A stretch of DNA of 64,000 nucleotides from Pseudorasbora parva. Its lineage: Eukaryota; Chordata; Actinopteri; Cypriniformes; Gobionidae. The DNA is taken from positions 40,560,547 through 40,624,546 of the forward strand of contig NC_090182.1 in assembly GCF_024679245.1 (NCBI RefSeq), read 5' to 3'. Positions within the stretch are counted from its first letter, which is position 1; each line of letters begins with the position of its first letter. Shown here one piece after another: positions 39,740 through 52,473 of the stretch. A program made the position numbers and the translations under genes. Below the pieces are notes generated by a model. The model made no database searches. It was not told where the DNA came from and saw nothing but the letters and a program-made list of their open reading frames with translations.

Positions 39740-40133
39740 CACTGTAAAAAAAAAATTGTTGGTTTTTGTTGGTTTAACTTAAAAAAGTAAGTAACCTGGT
39801 TGCCTTAATTTTGAGTTTATTGAAATTAAAAACTTGAGTTGATACAATGAAGGAAATTTGTTTAATAAATAGAAACTCAAAATATTATTGTGTCTAAACC
39901 CCATAAAAAATTTGATAAATCATGTAAATAGCACTATTTGGCATGTTTCACTGCGTCATCAGAAATAACACACAGAATTACCCAATATGATTACAAAATC
40001 TTTTAATAATATTTTAATAAAGGTTGTCGAATCTCAAAAAATGTTTATTGTATTAACTCAAAATTTTTATTTCAATGAACTCAAAATTTAAAGGCAACCA
40101 GGTAACTTTTTTCTAAATAATTTTTTTACAGTG
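39740..40133. mobile_element. TA-flanked MITE, family A, copy 3
   Basis: CACTGTAAAAAAAAAATTG to TTTTTTTACAGTG. Left flank TA, right flank altered to TG. 394 bp. Confidence 0.85.
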
Positions 40134-40246
40134 TGGTAGAAATTTGTCAACTGGTAGAGATTTTGGACTATCGTCTCTTTCGTGGTAACGCCCATGTGAC
40201 GTAGCTGTGCAACGCAGTCACGAAAGCGCATCGCTTACATGCATTT

Positions 40247-41007
40247 TTAAAGGTGCTGTATGTAAGTTTTTTTACTTTACTAAAGCATAAAAAAATACCA
40301 TAATATCTTTGTAAAATATATGTAGAAAACAATAAACATGCTAAATCCACCTACTTGTTTCTCAGAAAAACAATGCTACAGCCAGTTATTTGAAATGTGA
40401 ATTCAGTGTCGGAATGTCTGTTTTTTGCTTTGGTCTGTGCGAAACTGCACATTGCCAGTTTCCCCAATAGTATTTCGACACCACAGGTTGCCAGTTGCCA
40501 GAAAGCACAGCGTATTGCAGCGGCCATGGAAGCCAGCACAGGGTTAGTTCACCCAAAAATGAAATTTATGTCATTAATGACTCACCCCGTAAGACCTCTG
40601 TTCATCTTCGGAACACAGTTTAAGTGTAATTTATATTTTATAAAATTTTATATTTGATACAATTTTATATTTTGTCCGTATCCAAGTGTATGCACACTTT
40701 ACTGTCCATGTCCAGAAAGGGAATAAAAACATCATCAGAGTAGTCCATATGTGACATCAGTTAGTTCATTAGAATCTCTTGAAGCATCGAAAATACATTT
40801 TGGTCCAAAAATAACGAAAACTACAACTTTATTCAGCATTGTGTTCTCTTCCACGTTTGTTTTCAAACCTCAAATAAAGATTCAAACGGTCATGAATCAG
40901 CAGATTGATTCATGATTCGGATCGTGATTTCAGTAGTTTGACACACGATCCAAATCATGAATCCTATTTCAACCACTATCTGTCAATCCTACACACTGCA
41001 CCTTTAA
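40247..41007. mobile_element. MITE family M2, copy 1, with R2-type sequence inside
   Basis: TTAAAGGTGCTGTATGTAAG and complement TTAAAGGTGCAGTGTGTAGG. From ~40545 it contains GTTCACCCAAAAATGAAATT, the left end of an R2-type element. Confidence 0.65.
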
Positions 41008-41918
41008 GTTATGCTGTTTAAAAACAGGTGATGTTAAACTGTTGATGCACAATTAGCAGCAAAAGACAACTAATGTCAGTATATGTGCTCAAGAGACTGT
41101 CTCAGCGCTGTGTGAGAGAGAAGCTCAGCATGAAGCCACTGCTCATAGAGTGTGCGTGACAACTGAACTGAGTGATTTTGCTGCCTAATTGGGCTTGAAC
41201 GGTTAAATACACATACCTATGTGTCAAAGCGAAATGTATTTGCAAGTAAGCAGAGTAATTTATGTCTAAGTGAATGTGAACAGTTAAGAAAGAACAACGC
41301 ACGAGTATAATGGATCCATGGAGTCGTTCTTAAAGTGACAGCGTTCAAATTTACCTGCTGTCATTATTAATGCTAATCAAACAACAAAAAAGAGAGAAAA
41401 TCTCTTACTGCTCTTGACTGAATCACTTTTGTAATAAGAAAAAAATATAACGATATCTAATTAGAATAAATGTATATTTGTATATTTTATTTAAAAGGCC
41501 ATTCACTGTTTTTTTTATACATTTGATTACTTTAGACAGTTTATGTAGTATTTCTCAAAGTTTTTCAGGTATGTCTATTTTATTTGTGTCTTTTCTTCTG
41601 TTGTAGTTTGTTTTCTTTGCTCTTTATTTATTACTGTTTATTCGTCTTTAGTTTTTTTAATGCTTTTTTTAATGCTTGAAAATGGTGGTAAGAATTATGA
41701 AATTTCAGTGGTATCAAAAGTATTTAAAGGAAAAATAACTATTGCGATATACGTATATCGTTATCATGAAATAAAATTACTCATATCATGATATATTTTG
41801 GTCATATCGCCAGCTCCTACTGTGGAAGTCAGTGGGTTCCATCAACTGTTTGGTTACCGACATTTTTCAAAATAACATCTTTTCAGAATGTTATTTTTTG
41901 GGTGATCTATCCCTTTAA

Positions 41919-42382
41919 GTAGGACAAGATTGTATGACCTGTAAAGCGATCAATAACTTTTTTTAAGGGGTGGGTAAATGTCACATCAATAACAGAATAG
42001 CGTGCAACCATACATCATTCCATAAAGATTAGCAATAAAGTTACAGCCGGCATGAAATGGAGTGTTGTGTCCTTCTTCCCTATTGTGACTTATATCAGAG
42101 TGAAACGGCTTTGCAAACAAGAATGAATGTAGGACGGAGCTTAATTTTGCCCATGTGGAATTGATTGTATGGTTGTGGTTTGCTATTTGTTGATTTCTTG
42201 TGAGTGACAGGTTTCCCTGCCCTCATCAGAGACGAGATGTTGCTTCAGTAGGGAAGGGAAGTTATTTTTTATTTTGATTAAAGATTATAAGGCACATGAA
42301 TTGTAAAAACTTGATGTGCAGATAAAATCATAAATACCGCAATATTCCATTAAAAAAAAAAATCGATTTTGATGACATGGCT
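41919..42382. other. Intronic spacer
   Basis: Nothing recognised. Confidence 0.4.
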
Positions 42383-43050
42383 TTAAAGATGCAAATATGT
42401 AGTATTTTTGGCAGTAAAATATCCAAAAACCACCAGGCCAGTGTTATTTTGTTCAGTTGAATTCTTAAAATATCCCAAATGTTTCCAACTATTTGTAAAT
42501 TGTGAGAAATTTGCTATTTTAACCAATGAATCGGGACATCTGAGGGAGTTGCCTGTCAATTGCGTCACATCTGGGTTACCCTCGGTTTCCGGTTTTATTC
42601 TGAAGAAACGCTTTACTCTTAGCAGTGTGAATGAGTGTCACAGCCGAACAGAGTAATGTCATAACATCATTTTAAACACACTTAAACGTATTTAATATCA
42701 TAAACAGAGCTGCGTTAACTCATACTCATGACCAGAAAAGCAGAAATAGCGTCGGCGACTGTGTCCCGTCGAAATAAAAGTCCCACTGCTCGCGAGCCGT
42801 GTGTTGCGTAACAATCGCTCCGGCGGCCTTGCTCAGCTCCACAACACTCGGCCCTGCTCTGCTTCATACTACAGTAACATTAATAACTGCATCCATGAAC
42901 TTGAGTCCTATCCCGATTCTTTCCCACTGGCTGTAAGGTGAAGACCACATGTCCCAAGATTCTGCGCTCAAACTTGCCGTCATCAAACTACGCCTTTGTT
43001 TTGAATAGGCGCCCTCTAGCGGATGGAAAAGTTGCATAGCGCAGCTTTAA
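42383..43050 (-). mobile_element. MITE family M1, copy 4
   Basis: Ends TTAAAGATGCAAATATGTAG and complement TTAAAGCTGCGCTATGCAAC. Interior is the complement of 28186-28832 (CTGCTTCATACTACAGTAAC, GCCCTCTAGCGGATG). Confidence 0.85.
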
Positions 43051-44222
43051 AGCAAATTATCGTGCAACAATCTGCATAAAAAAACAATATAATATATTAG
43101 TTGGCGATGTCTGTGAAGTTTTTTTTTAATCCACCCAAAACAAATAAGCACTGATTATTTCAATGCTGCATACTTTTTAAGAGCCATCAGACGCTCCTGG
43201 TACATGTCTGTTTGCCCTTTTTAGTGTACCCAAGCAATTTTGGAGATTACAATACACAGATTTTGTGAGCACCGCTTTGTTTCCTGGCAAACCATTACAT
43301 GCCACCACACACTAGGCTTTCAGCAATCAGATTTAGACTTTGTGTTTCCAGTTTTACTGTGCCCTATGCATCAGGCGTTCTCCTGCAGTTTCCCATGTCA
43401 GCAAAAATCTTTTTCCAAGATCGACAACAATACTTATACAGAAACATGTCTTGGCAAAATCAAGGTGACCTTAATACATCTGTTCCCAAGATGAAAATTG
43501 TTCAAAGGTTGTTCTTTCATTTCTCAAGAGACCTAGACCTACTGGGGTCCTTTGTCAACTCAGATGTTTTTGTTAAGAATGTAGAAAAATGTTTGAATGC
43601 ATATCTAGAGGAGACTCATGAGATTACTAGGGTCTTTTTTAATCTCCATTTGATCTCACATTACTGTCTAGAAGAAACTAGTGAGATAATGCGGTTGTCT
43701 TTCCTTTCATGCACTACCTGCCTGTGCTCCAAAAGAGGAAGCTCAAATTGCAAATGAAATTGTATGATGCTTGGACTCAAGTGGGTCTTAAATCTGCCTC
43801 ACTCCAATGAAGATGCTGCGCTGCCAGTGCTCCCCTCCCTCTTGCTCCAAACTCTATTAGGAGCGCTCTGTAGCCTTTCCTGATCTGCGCTGATGTATTA
43901 CTGCTGATTAAGCTGACAAACTTTCCTCCGGTCTGTCTTTACTGACGTGTTTTATGTCCAGGGCCATGTTCCTGCCATTATGACAAAATGGCTTCTTCTG
44001 ACGTTGATACTGGGGGGATGGGGGTGGGGGGTGCGGCGAGAATAGATCACTGATGATAGGAAGGCCGGGCCTTTTGTGTTTGGGTGAACTTGTCAGAATT
44101 AATCTGTCTGCAGTGAGGGGCATGTGACAAGGAAACACATGTCTCAAGAACCTTGCTGTATTATTTAAACTGAAATACAGCATCTCTATTACAGACTTGA
44201 CAACTCTTTCCCTCTTCCCTCT

Positions 44223-44225
<3 letters not shown>
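43051..44225. other. Intronic non-coding, nothing recognised
   Basis: The 152-codon frame at 43299-43757 has no domain, and its Glu/Thr-rich part mirrors a short local DNA duplication. No splice signals tie it to the gene. Confidence 0.45.
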
Positions 44226-44300
<75 letters not shown>

Positions 44301-44310
44301 ACTCTCTCTT
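44226..44310. repeat. (CT)n microsatellite with CA interruptions
   Basis: CT repeat with three CAC interruptions, preceded by CTTCCCTCTTCCCT units. Confidence 0.95.
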
Positions 44311-44836
44311 CGAAATAAATTGCTTGAGCTATCTTCATGAACATGGTTGCTAAAGCTTAATATGTGTGAAACAGAGATGATGCTGAACAAATTAAACATT
44401 TGGGAATATGGGGGAAATGCTGATGAATTGTTTTTGACTAATTTAGCACATGGTTAGAGGTGAGTTTAGAGGCAGAAATCCATCATATAACTAAATTTTG
44501 ACATTTTCTTAAGAAAATGTCATTAGTGTTTGCCTGCTCAAGTCTAGGTGGTTTTTAGCATTGCTGTGTTCTTGGTATTTCTAGGTTGTTTTATCTGGTT
44601 GCTATGGTGTTCTGAGTGGTTGTTATGCAGTTGCTTACTTGAGAGCCCACTCTCAAGTCTCTGGTCTATTCCTGTCTTAGATACCCAAGTATTACTATTA
44701 GATAAAACTCAGCTATTAGTCTTAGTCATGTAACTCGGCCCACAATGTTTGTTCTTAAAATCATCCTTTGTTAAAATCCATAACCCTGTGTAAGATATGA
44801 ATAGTGCTACTGAACACATCTCTAGGGCACTGTTGA
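44311..44836. other. Intronic non-coding
   Basis: Nothing recognised. Confidence 0.4.
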
Positions 44837-45812
44837 CACCTGGATGTGTTTTGGTCGATGGGATCACAAGTGGACGAGGGAGGCACATTCCAGTTGACAC
44901 CTGGTGTTTTAATCCATCTCTTTTGTCCACTTTTAACCACTTCTGTCCTTTGAGGGGAGGGTTTATGGGCAGGTAAATGTAAGGGCTTTTTCAGATCTTA
45001 TGATCTAATGGACTAAATAAGCTAATGCAATTTACATATGAACGTGACTGGAGATGACGGAAAAAAATATGGAGAGCACCAGAATTAGTTTGTGCTCTGA
45101 TAGCCACAAGACCATGCCGAACACTGTGAGTGTGTGTTAGAAATCAGGAATAGTGAGAGATCATTGTGAGATCTGGCTAGCACACTTCCCATAATGTTAA
45201 TGGATGATTCTATAATTGCAGGTACAGTTGGTGTCCAAAGTCATTATTTTCTGCATTTCCATATGGCTATATTTTTAATTTGTTAATTGTTGTCATGCAT
45301 CACAAGATCTTTTAATCATGATTTCATTAGTGCCATCATGTGCTCCTAGCATTTATGATCCTGTTACCGTCAAACTCTGTTACCAATGTTATTTTATACA
45401 CATTGCCCAATTTGTCTGTAACAGAGTTGACAAATATTTTTTAATAAAAATTAAAAAAGAAAAAGAAAAAGAAAAAAAAGTAAGTAACTTGTTTAGCAAG
45501 CACTGAATTATTCAAATGGAATTTGTTTTCATTAAGCATTTTTGTTAGTGAACAGTTTTTTTCCCTTAACTTTTTGAAATGCAAAATATATCTGCAATTA
45601 TAGAATCACTCTCTAGGTCAGTAGGTGGAAAGTAGACGATCTTTTGTACCTGTTAGAACACATTCGACCATATGAGTGTTTACACTGTGAAATCAGTCTG
45701 ATCAAATGCTTTTTTGGCTACCTCTGGTAGTGGTTGAAAAGGAGACAAGCTGAAAACTTTTAGCATCTTCCACTTGTGATCCTATCCACCAAATACATCT
45801 TAATACCAGGTG
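44837..45812. mobile_element. Candidate element with ~38-bp inverted repeats
   Basis: CACCTGGATGTGTTTTGGTC and GATGGGATCACAAGTGGA at the left pair with 45771-45812 (complement ACCTGGTATTAAGATGTATT, GGATAGGATCACAAGTGGA). True ends and target duplication unclear. Confidence 0.5.
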
Positions 45813-46810
<998 letters not shown>

Positions 46811-46951
46811 TGGTTGGTGGGAAGTGTAGTTCAGAGAGACGATGCTCTCTATGCCAGAATGAAACAGAGGGAAATTGACGGGTATGACTCGATGTGGGAT
46901 CCGATCTTTGCGGAGGATGCAGCATTAGGACTAGGCGATCAAAGACTTAAG
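46811..46951 (+). CDS. gabrb2: GABA-A receptor beta2 subunit, M3-M4 loop insert exon (141 nt, probably alternative)
   Basis: The exon is in frame (47 codons, phase 0 at both ends), with acceptor TATGCTTGCAG and donor AAG|GTACTG. It encodes WLVGSVVQRDDALYARMKQR, then EIDGYDSMWDPIFAEDAALG and LGDQRLK. It falls exactly where mammalian GABRB2 has the extra exon of the long isoform (beta2L, 38 residues). The motif Y-x-S-x-W-D-P appears to be shared with that insert (my recollection of the mammalian sequence); the rest is different and longer. Because both flanking junctions are phase 0, skipping it leaves the frame intact, so it is most likely a cassette exon. Its role would be in the cytoplasmic loop, which carries trafficking and phosphorylation sites. 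Whether it is constitutive in fish cannot be seen from DNA. Confidence 0.85.
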
Positions 46952-47429
46952 GTACTGAATATTTGACCTGAAGTCAAAAAATGCAATGGCTCTGCATCGA
47001 TAACCAACCAGAAGTAAACACACCCAAGCTCTTTCTGTTTGATTATTATTTCTTTGGATGACTGTCTGTTGTTCCTTTAGAGGAATGATGGTAGCCATCA
47101 TCATTTCCACCATTACGTTGTCCTGCCCTTTTTTCAGTTACTGTTTGCACCTGAGCCTTTTCCCAGACGCCCATTCCTGTTTGATCGGCGAGCGTGGCAT
47201 TTTGAGCAGCGTATGCTTGTTCACACATTCACACCAAGAATAATGATACGTTTTAATAATAGTTATATCTATATTCTTATAATATAAAAATAGGAAATTC
47301 CACACCACAAAAATAACGATAACAACAAACAGGAACGGTATCATTGGAATCACTTTCAGAATTACTTTTGTCAAGGTGATGAACGATAAAAACATTGACA
47401 GCCAAACTGAATCCAGACTTTAAAGAGCT

Positions 47430-48150
47430 AAAGCAAAGTCCCACCCACCTAAGTCAAAGCCCAATTCCCACCAAAGTCCCACTAAAGTCCAACCCAATTC
47501 CTACCCATTCAAGTCCAACCCATCCAACTCCAACCCACCCAAGTCCCACTCAGCTACCCAAGTCCAACCCACCCAAGTCCAACCCATCCAAGTCCCACCA
47601 TCCAAAGTCCAACCCAATTCCTACCCATCCAACTCCAACCCACCCAAGTCCCACTCAGCTACCCAAGTCCAATCCACCCAAGTCCCACCCACCCAAGTCC
47701 CACTCAGCTACCCAAGTCCAACCCACCCAAGTCCCACCATCCCAAGTCCAACCCAATTCCTACCCATCCAACTCCAACCCATCCAACTCCAACCCACCCA
47801 AGTCCCACTCAGCTACCCAAGTCCAACCCACCCAAGTCCCACCCACCCAAGTCCCACTCAGCTACCCAAGTCCAACCCACCCAAGTCCCACCCACCCAAG
47901 TCCCACCATCCCAAGTCCAACCCAATTCCTACCCATCCAACTCCAACCCATCCAACTCCAACCCACCCAAGTCCCACTCAGCTACCCAAGTCCAACCCAC
48001 CCCAAGTCCCACCCACTCAAGTCCCACCATCCCAAGTCCAACCCATCCAAGTTCCACTCACTCACCCAAGCCCAACCCACACAAGTCCAACTCATCCAAG
48101 TCCCACCATCCCAAGTCCAACACATCCAAGTCCAACCCAAGTCCAACACC
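47430..48150. repeat. CCAAGTCCAACC-type minisatellite in the intron
   Basis: Irregular units (CCCAAGTCCAACCCAC, CCAAGTCCCACC, CATCCAACTCCAAC) with larger blocks repeated (TCCCACTCAGCTACCCAAGT seven times or so). It gives a 275-codon Pro/Ser/Thr frame (47395-48222) without an acceptor or homology. Confidence 0.93.
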
Positions 48151-48225
48151 ATTAAAGACAACAAAACACTTATAATAAACAGAACGCCATTGTCCCTTAA
48201 TGTAATTGAGTTATCACTATAGTAC

Positions 48226-48297
48226 ATATTATACTATACTATACTATACTATACTATACTATACTATACTATACTATACTATACTATACTATACACT
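48226..48297. repeat. (ATACT)n pentanucleotide microsatellite
   Basis: About 13 ATACT units directly after the minisatellite frame. Confidence 0.92.
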
Positions 48298-49434
48298 ATA
48301 TAGTAGTCCTTAAAGTTATCGTTCTTGGTGTGAACAGGTCTTAACTGTCTGGAAATTAGAGTGCAGAGTTTGATTTTGGGGTAATGTTTAGCACAAAATA
48401 AGTTCTGAAAATTTTGTAATAGCCAGAATTTTTCTCTATATATAAAAAATAAGTGGCCAATTGTTCCATAAACTGAAGATATATGTATATGATATAATTC
48501 AAAGCAAACAAGGTATAAAATTAAGTGAAAAGTTCTGTTATTTCGAAAATTCAGAAAATGCGCTATCTATTGCCAAGGTTATCATTAGATTTTTTTAATA
48601 AAACAAACAGGGAACTCCCACTTAATCTGTCAAATAGGCTTGACAAAAACCTATATTATTTTAATATATACTGATAAGTAGCATTCTTACTAGCCAAAGC
48701 ACAGTAGCATTAGCATTTAGCAGACTGCATTAGCAATGTTTATGTCTCATTGGCAGCTTTTGCAGGATAATTTTAATGATCAGTGAGCATAATAATGCTT
48801 AAAATTTAACTTTAAAATTAACATTTTTGACAATGTAACAGTAAACACAGTGTTTTAGTATGGTTAACGAGCAAAGTGGAAGCAACTTAATGGTTCCCCG
48901 CCCTGGCCTTTCCTTACCTCCATCTCTGCAACCTGATTCCTCACTGTTGATCTAGACTTTTGCCTTCATGTTTTTGCCTTTTTTATTTGCATTTATTTGC
49001 CTTATTTATATGCAGACAGAATTTTAACCATGTCATGGTTGAAATTCGGAAATAACTCTGGATATTATTGCCTGAAAAGCTTTATCCACAGCTTACTATG
49101 AGTGCAGTGTAACTATCTCTAACTATTCATTTACTCTTTCGTATTTTTTGCCAACTATGGTTGTACTGCATTCATCATAGTTTTAAAGGGATAGTCCACT
49201 TCTTTTCCACATCTAGTTCATGATATCCATCATTGTACATCATTCCAACTTATGGAAAAACAGCATTAGCCTGCGGTCTGTGATTCAAAAAGAAGAGAAG
49301 GTTCAGGAAGTAAAGGCAGCTTCCAGTTACATCAAGAGAGTTTGGAATTTTCTTACACACAGATCTCAGAAAAATGCTGTGAAGACCGTGATTCATATTC
49401 AGACCTGATGCTATGGTGTTTCTTCTCTCTATAG
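48298..49434. other. Intronic sequence before the last exon
   Basis: Contains AAAGGGATAGTCCACTTCTT at 49184, the left end of an R2-type element, without a visible right end. Ends in TTTCTTCTCTCTATAG. Confidence 0.5.
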
Positions 49435-49779
49435 ATGACCGCTGATGATATCCGACTGACCACGGTAGAGATGAAGAACGAAATGGGGCCGTCCGATCTG
49501 TCCAGGGGTCTGGGTGACCCGCGCAACACCATGCTAGCCTACGACAGCTCTACCCTGCAGTACCGTCGGGCGGCCATGGCTCGGCAAAACTATGGCCACA
49601 GCGCCCTGGAACGCCACGCCACTCAGAAGAAAAGCAGGCTCAGGAGACGGGCTTCCCAGCTCAAGGTCAACATCCCAGACCTGTCCGATGTCAACTCCAT
49701 CGACAAGTGGTCGAGGATGATCTTCCCCACCGTGTTTTCCTTCTTCAACGTAGTTTACTGGCTTTACTACGTCCATTAA
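49435..49779 (+). CDS. gabrb2: GABA-A receptor beta2 subunit, last coding exon (M4 and stop)
   Basis: The exon has 114 codons plus TAA, acceptor CTCTATAG. It encodes the rest of the cytoplasmic loop, including [20 protein letters not shown] and [20 protein letters not shown], both beta2-like. The Ser of RRRAS (codon 74 of the exon) lies in the conserved basic site that is phosphorylated by PKA/PKC and overlaps the AP2-binding segment in mammalian beta subunits. The helix before M4 ([16 protein letters not shown]) and M4 ([19 protein letters not shown]) end the protein at His; the end ([20 protein letters not shown]) is closer to mammalian beta1 than to beta2. Alternatives are another teleost beta paralog, but the loop motifs make gabrb2 the best name. 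Confidence 0.95.
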   Translation: MTADDIRLTTVEMKNEMGPSDLSRGLGDPRNTMLAYDSSTLQYRRAAMARQNYGHSALERHATQKKSRLRRRASQLKVNIPDLSDVNSIDKWSRMIFPTVFSFFNVVYWLYYVH

Positions 49780-49834
49780 AAGGATCCGGAGAGCGGAACG
49801 GACCAAAAAAGAAAACAAAGAAGTAAAAAAAGAG

Positions 49835-49840
49835 AATAAA
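49835..49840 (+). promoter_or_regulatory. Candidate proximal polyadenylation signal (AATAAA)
   Basis: A canonical AATAAA sits about 56 nt after the gabrb2 stop codon. Use here would give a very short 3'UTR. Oligo-A context makes chance occurrence quite possible. Confidence 0.3.
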
Positions 49841-51281
49841 ACTACACCTTTTGCTGATTTATTTCAAATATATAGTGGAAAGACTAAGGAAAGACAGTCA
49901 AAGTAAAAAAAAAAACATCAGGATGGACTCTCTTTCGATTTTTTTTGGACATAAACATTGAGGAAACCCACGGCGGCGTAACTGGAGAAAAAAACATGCA
50001 GTACAGGGCTTGTTCCAGAGTTTCAATATACCACTTATATTTGTCATATGTAGATTACTCTGTGGATCAAATATTTATGCTTGTCTTTGCATATATTTTA
50101 GGGATTTGTTTTTTGGGTTAGTATATGTTTACTTCGTAGCCAACTGCATCCAAGAAAGCTTTACAAACGGAGTCGGTCTTGAAAGTCTATTTTCCTATAG
50201 TTAAGCTGTATATCAGATATCTTTTAAAAGCATGCTTTGGTTTGTTTTCTTTATCTCTTGCAGAGAGCTGGAGCACAATGCATTTTCATTTGACACTTTA
50301 AAGGTTCTTCTGTTCTTTCAAATGAGTTTGCAGGATGCAATGCAAAGACGCTGTCAGGAAGCCATACAGGGTATTTTCAAAACAGGTCCTTTTACTATTG
50401 TTTTTTAGTTGGGTTTTTTTTCTGTGTTTTTTTGTTTGTTAGTTTTTTGATGTTGGGCCAACAAGGAAACTCAGCCCTATTAAAACGAAGGTTTTATCTG
50501 ATGCAGGGGAAATACAGACAGGCTGGGCCACGACAAAGGACAAATGTGAACCTGTGGAAAGGACGGACTGACATGGACCATTACCCTGGTGGTTGGGCTC
50601 ACTGTTGGGCTCACTGTCCACTCCGGCTGTGTCAACAGTACCTTGGCCGTGTAAATGCTAAACAGTCCTCATCTCTACACTGTATAAATTTTGTGTGGTG
50701 AGCCGCTGGGGAGGGGGAACGGCTGTTTAACATCTCTCAAGTGTTTTCCGATACATGGGTGTATTGGACGAGGCGAGTTAACCTCAACGAAGAAAGACGC
50801 AATATATCTGTAAACCATTAACACTATCGATAGATATAAGTTGAAAACTAGTAGCTGATATTACATCATGGTAAAAAAAAAAGAAGAAACTTTCTGATTC
50901 AATAGTTATAATATCAGATGTTAATGTTATGGTTCATTATTTAAACGTATTTTTTGGTGTATTAGATTTCTTAATGTTGAAGACTTTGGTTGAAGAAAAA
51001 AATCTTGCTTCTTAAAAATTGGGAAACGGATCTGAATCTTTTTCAAAGGCCTCAAAGTGTACCAGTTGAAGTTAAGCAGGAAAACCGATCATTGAAATTT
51101 ATGGTAACTATCACTTCAGTTTACTAACAATATGTGAAGGATCTGGATCATACAATCAAGGCATCTGTCAGGCAATTTTGTATAAAATCCTGTAAATTAT
51201 AATGATATTTCATAATGACCTGTAAATATATATATTGTGTAATGATTGTCAACAATAATGAAAATGTATCTAAATTAAATT

Positions 51282-51287
51282 ATTAAA
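51282..51287 (+). promoter_or_regulatory. Candidate distal polyadenylation signal (ATTAAA)
   Basis: ATTAAA lies in an A/T-rich stretch at the end of the repeat-free region downstream of the gabrb2 stop codon. The hexamer is common by chance in such sequence, so support is only positional. Confidence 0.35.
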
Positions 51288-51573
51288 GCTTAATGAAGCT
51301 TATATCTCTTAAACCATTATCTTACAGAATTTTCCTTATAGTTTTACGGCGGCTTCAGTCAGAAAGTCTTTACCAGTGTTGGGGGTAACGCATTACGAGT
51401 AACGTGAGTTACGTAATCAGATTACTTTTTCAGGTAACAAGTAATGCATTACTTTTAAATGCACAATAAAATATCTTTTTTATTGAGTTACTTTTTCAAA
51501 TAAGTAACGCAAGTTACTTTGTTTTCCCATTCCTTGACTGACAGCTCTTCTGTCCTCATGTTGAGAGGCATTC

Positions 51574-52473
51574 GCCCCTTTCACACATAGTCTTTACTGG
51601 TAAATTACCGATAACAGATAATGTGTGAACAGGACCTTTCAAAAATACTGTTAAATTGCTGGAACCATTTTTTAACAAAGGGAGGTTGTAACATCACCAG
51701 TAAATTACAGGTAATGTGCTCTGTGTGAACGCGGAATGAAGATTACCGGAACACAAATATGAAAGAGACCATCCACACATATGAAATCAAAAAGCGATGA
51801 CGCAAGTCTTTTTTTTTCTTTGTAAATATGCGCTAAATTACCATCTTTGACCGTTGCCAAGTTTCGCGTTTAAAGGAAGTGTATGTAAGACTGTGGCCAA
51901 AATTGGTACTGCAATCACTTTCAAATGACTGTAGAGCGGTGCATCCCCTCTCCCCCTCCCCCCTGACTCGAGGTTTTTCAGATTGGCTGCAGGATCAGCA
52001 GGAATGTTTGTAGTTGCAGCTGTGGTCAGTAGAGCAGATCTGGCAACCCAGATGTCGAAACACTACTGGATTCATGATTGGTCGATAGGTGGAGGGCGGA
52101 GCTTCAGGACAAAACACAACATGTCAACATCAACATCAGTTGAGGGCTGCAACAACAACTTTCTAAACCGGACTACTGTTGTCAGTGATATAAGTATTTG
52201 AAATGAACATGATTTCTTAATGTCTAGTGACATATCAGGGCAATTTTATGATTAACTGAAATGCATTTCTTACACACAGTTCCTTTAAAGATCATTTCTG
52301 ATGACTGACAGCACATGGTTTAGCTGTATTTTGGAACTGATGTGTGAACGGTCTCTTACCGTTAAAAAGTCAGAACACCGCTGCTAGTGTGAACGGCGTA
52401 TTTGTGTATTTACCGGTAAAGTCATTCTGTCTAATTATACGGTAATTTACCGGTACTACTATGTGAAAGGGGC
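51574..52473. mobile_element. Nested MITE with GCCCCTTTCACA ends
   Basis: GCCCCTTTCACACATAGT and complement GCCCCTTTCACATAGTAGTA, then CCGGTAAATTACCG-type blocks in both arms. It contains another MITE at 51870-52288. Confidence 0.7.
51870..52288. mobile_element. MITE family M2, copy 2
   Basis: TTAAAGGAAGTGTATGTAAG and complement TTAAAGGAACTGTGTGTAAG, like 40247-41007. 419 bp. Confidence 0.7.

Larger units (their letters stand above)
39714..41820. mobile_element. Nested MITE with TAGGAGTGGGCGA ends
   Basis: Left AATAGGAGTGGGCGACACGG and right complement GTAGGAGCTGGCGATATGAC are imperfect inverted ends. It contains two further elements (39740-40133, 40247-41007). Confidence 0.55.
39570..41918. 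mobile_element. Foldback family R2 relative, split by a 2.1-kb nested block
   Basis: Left part CACCCAAAATTCTGTCATGA to about 39712 and right part 41821-41918 (GAAGTCAGTGGGTTCC, TTTTTTGGGTGATCTATCCC, TTTAA) form one element. The block 39714-41820 separates them. Confidence 0.65.
49780..51290 (+). other. gabrb2: Probable 3'UTR of gabrb2
   Basis: This stretch follows the TAA stop directly. It is free of recognised mobile elements, unlike nearly everything around it, and ends just before a hAT-like element at 51374. It is A/T-rich with oligo-A and oligo-T runs. A candidate hexamer AATAAA occurs only ~56 nt after the stop, and ATTAAA at 51282. The real end is inferred, not seen. Confidence 0.55.

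Noticed and set aside
43299..43757. 152-codon open frame in the intron
   Set aside because: No recognisable domain, no splice or promoter context, local DNA duplication explains the repeat in it.
47395..48222. 275-codon Pro/Ser/Thr-rich protein or extra coding exon
   Set aside because: Minisatellite frame inside an intron, not in a splice-compatible position.
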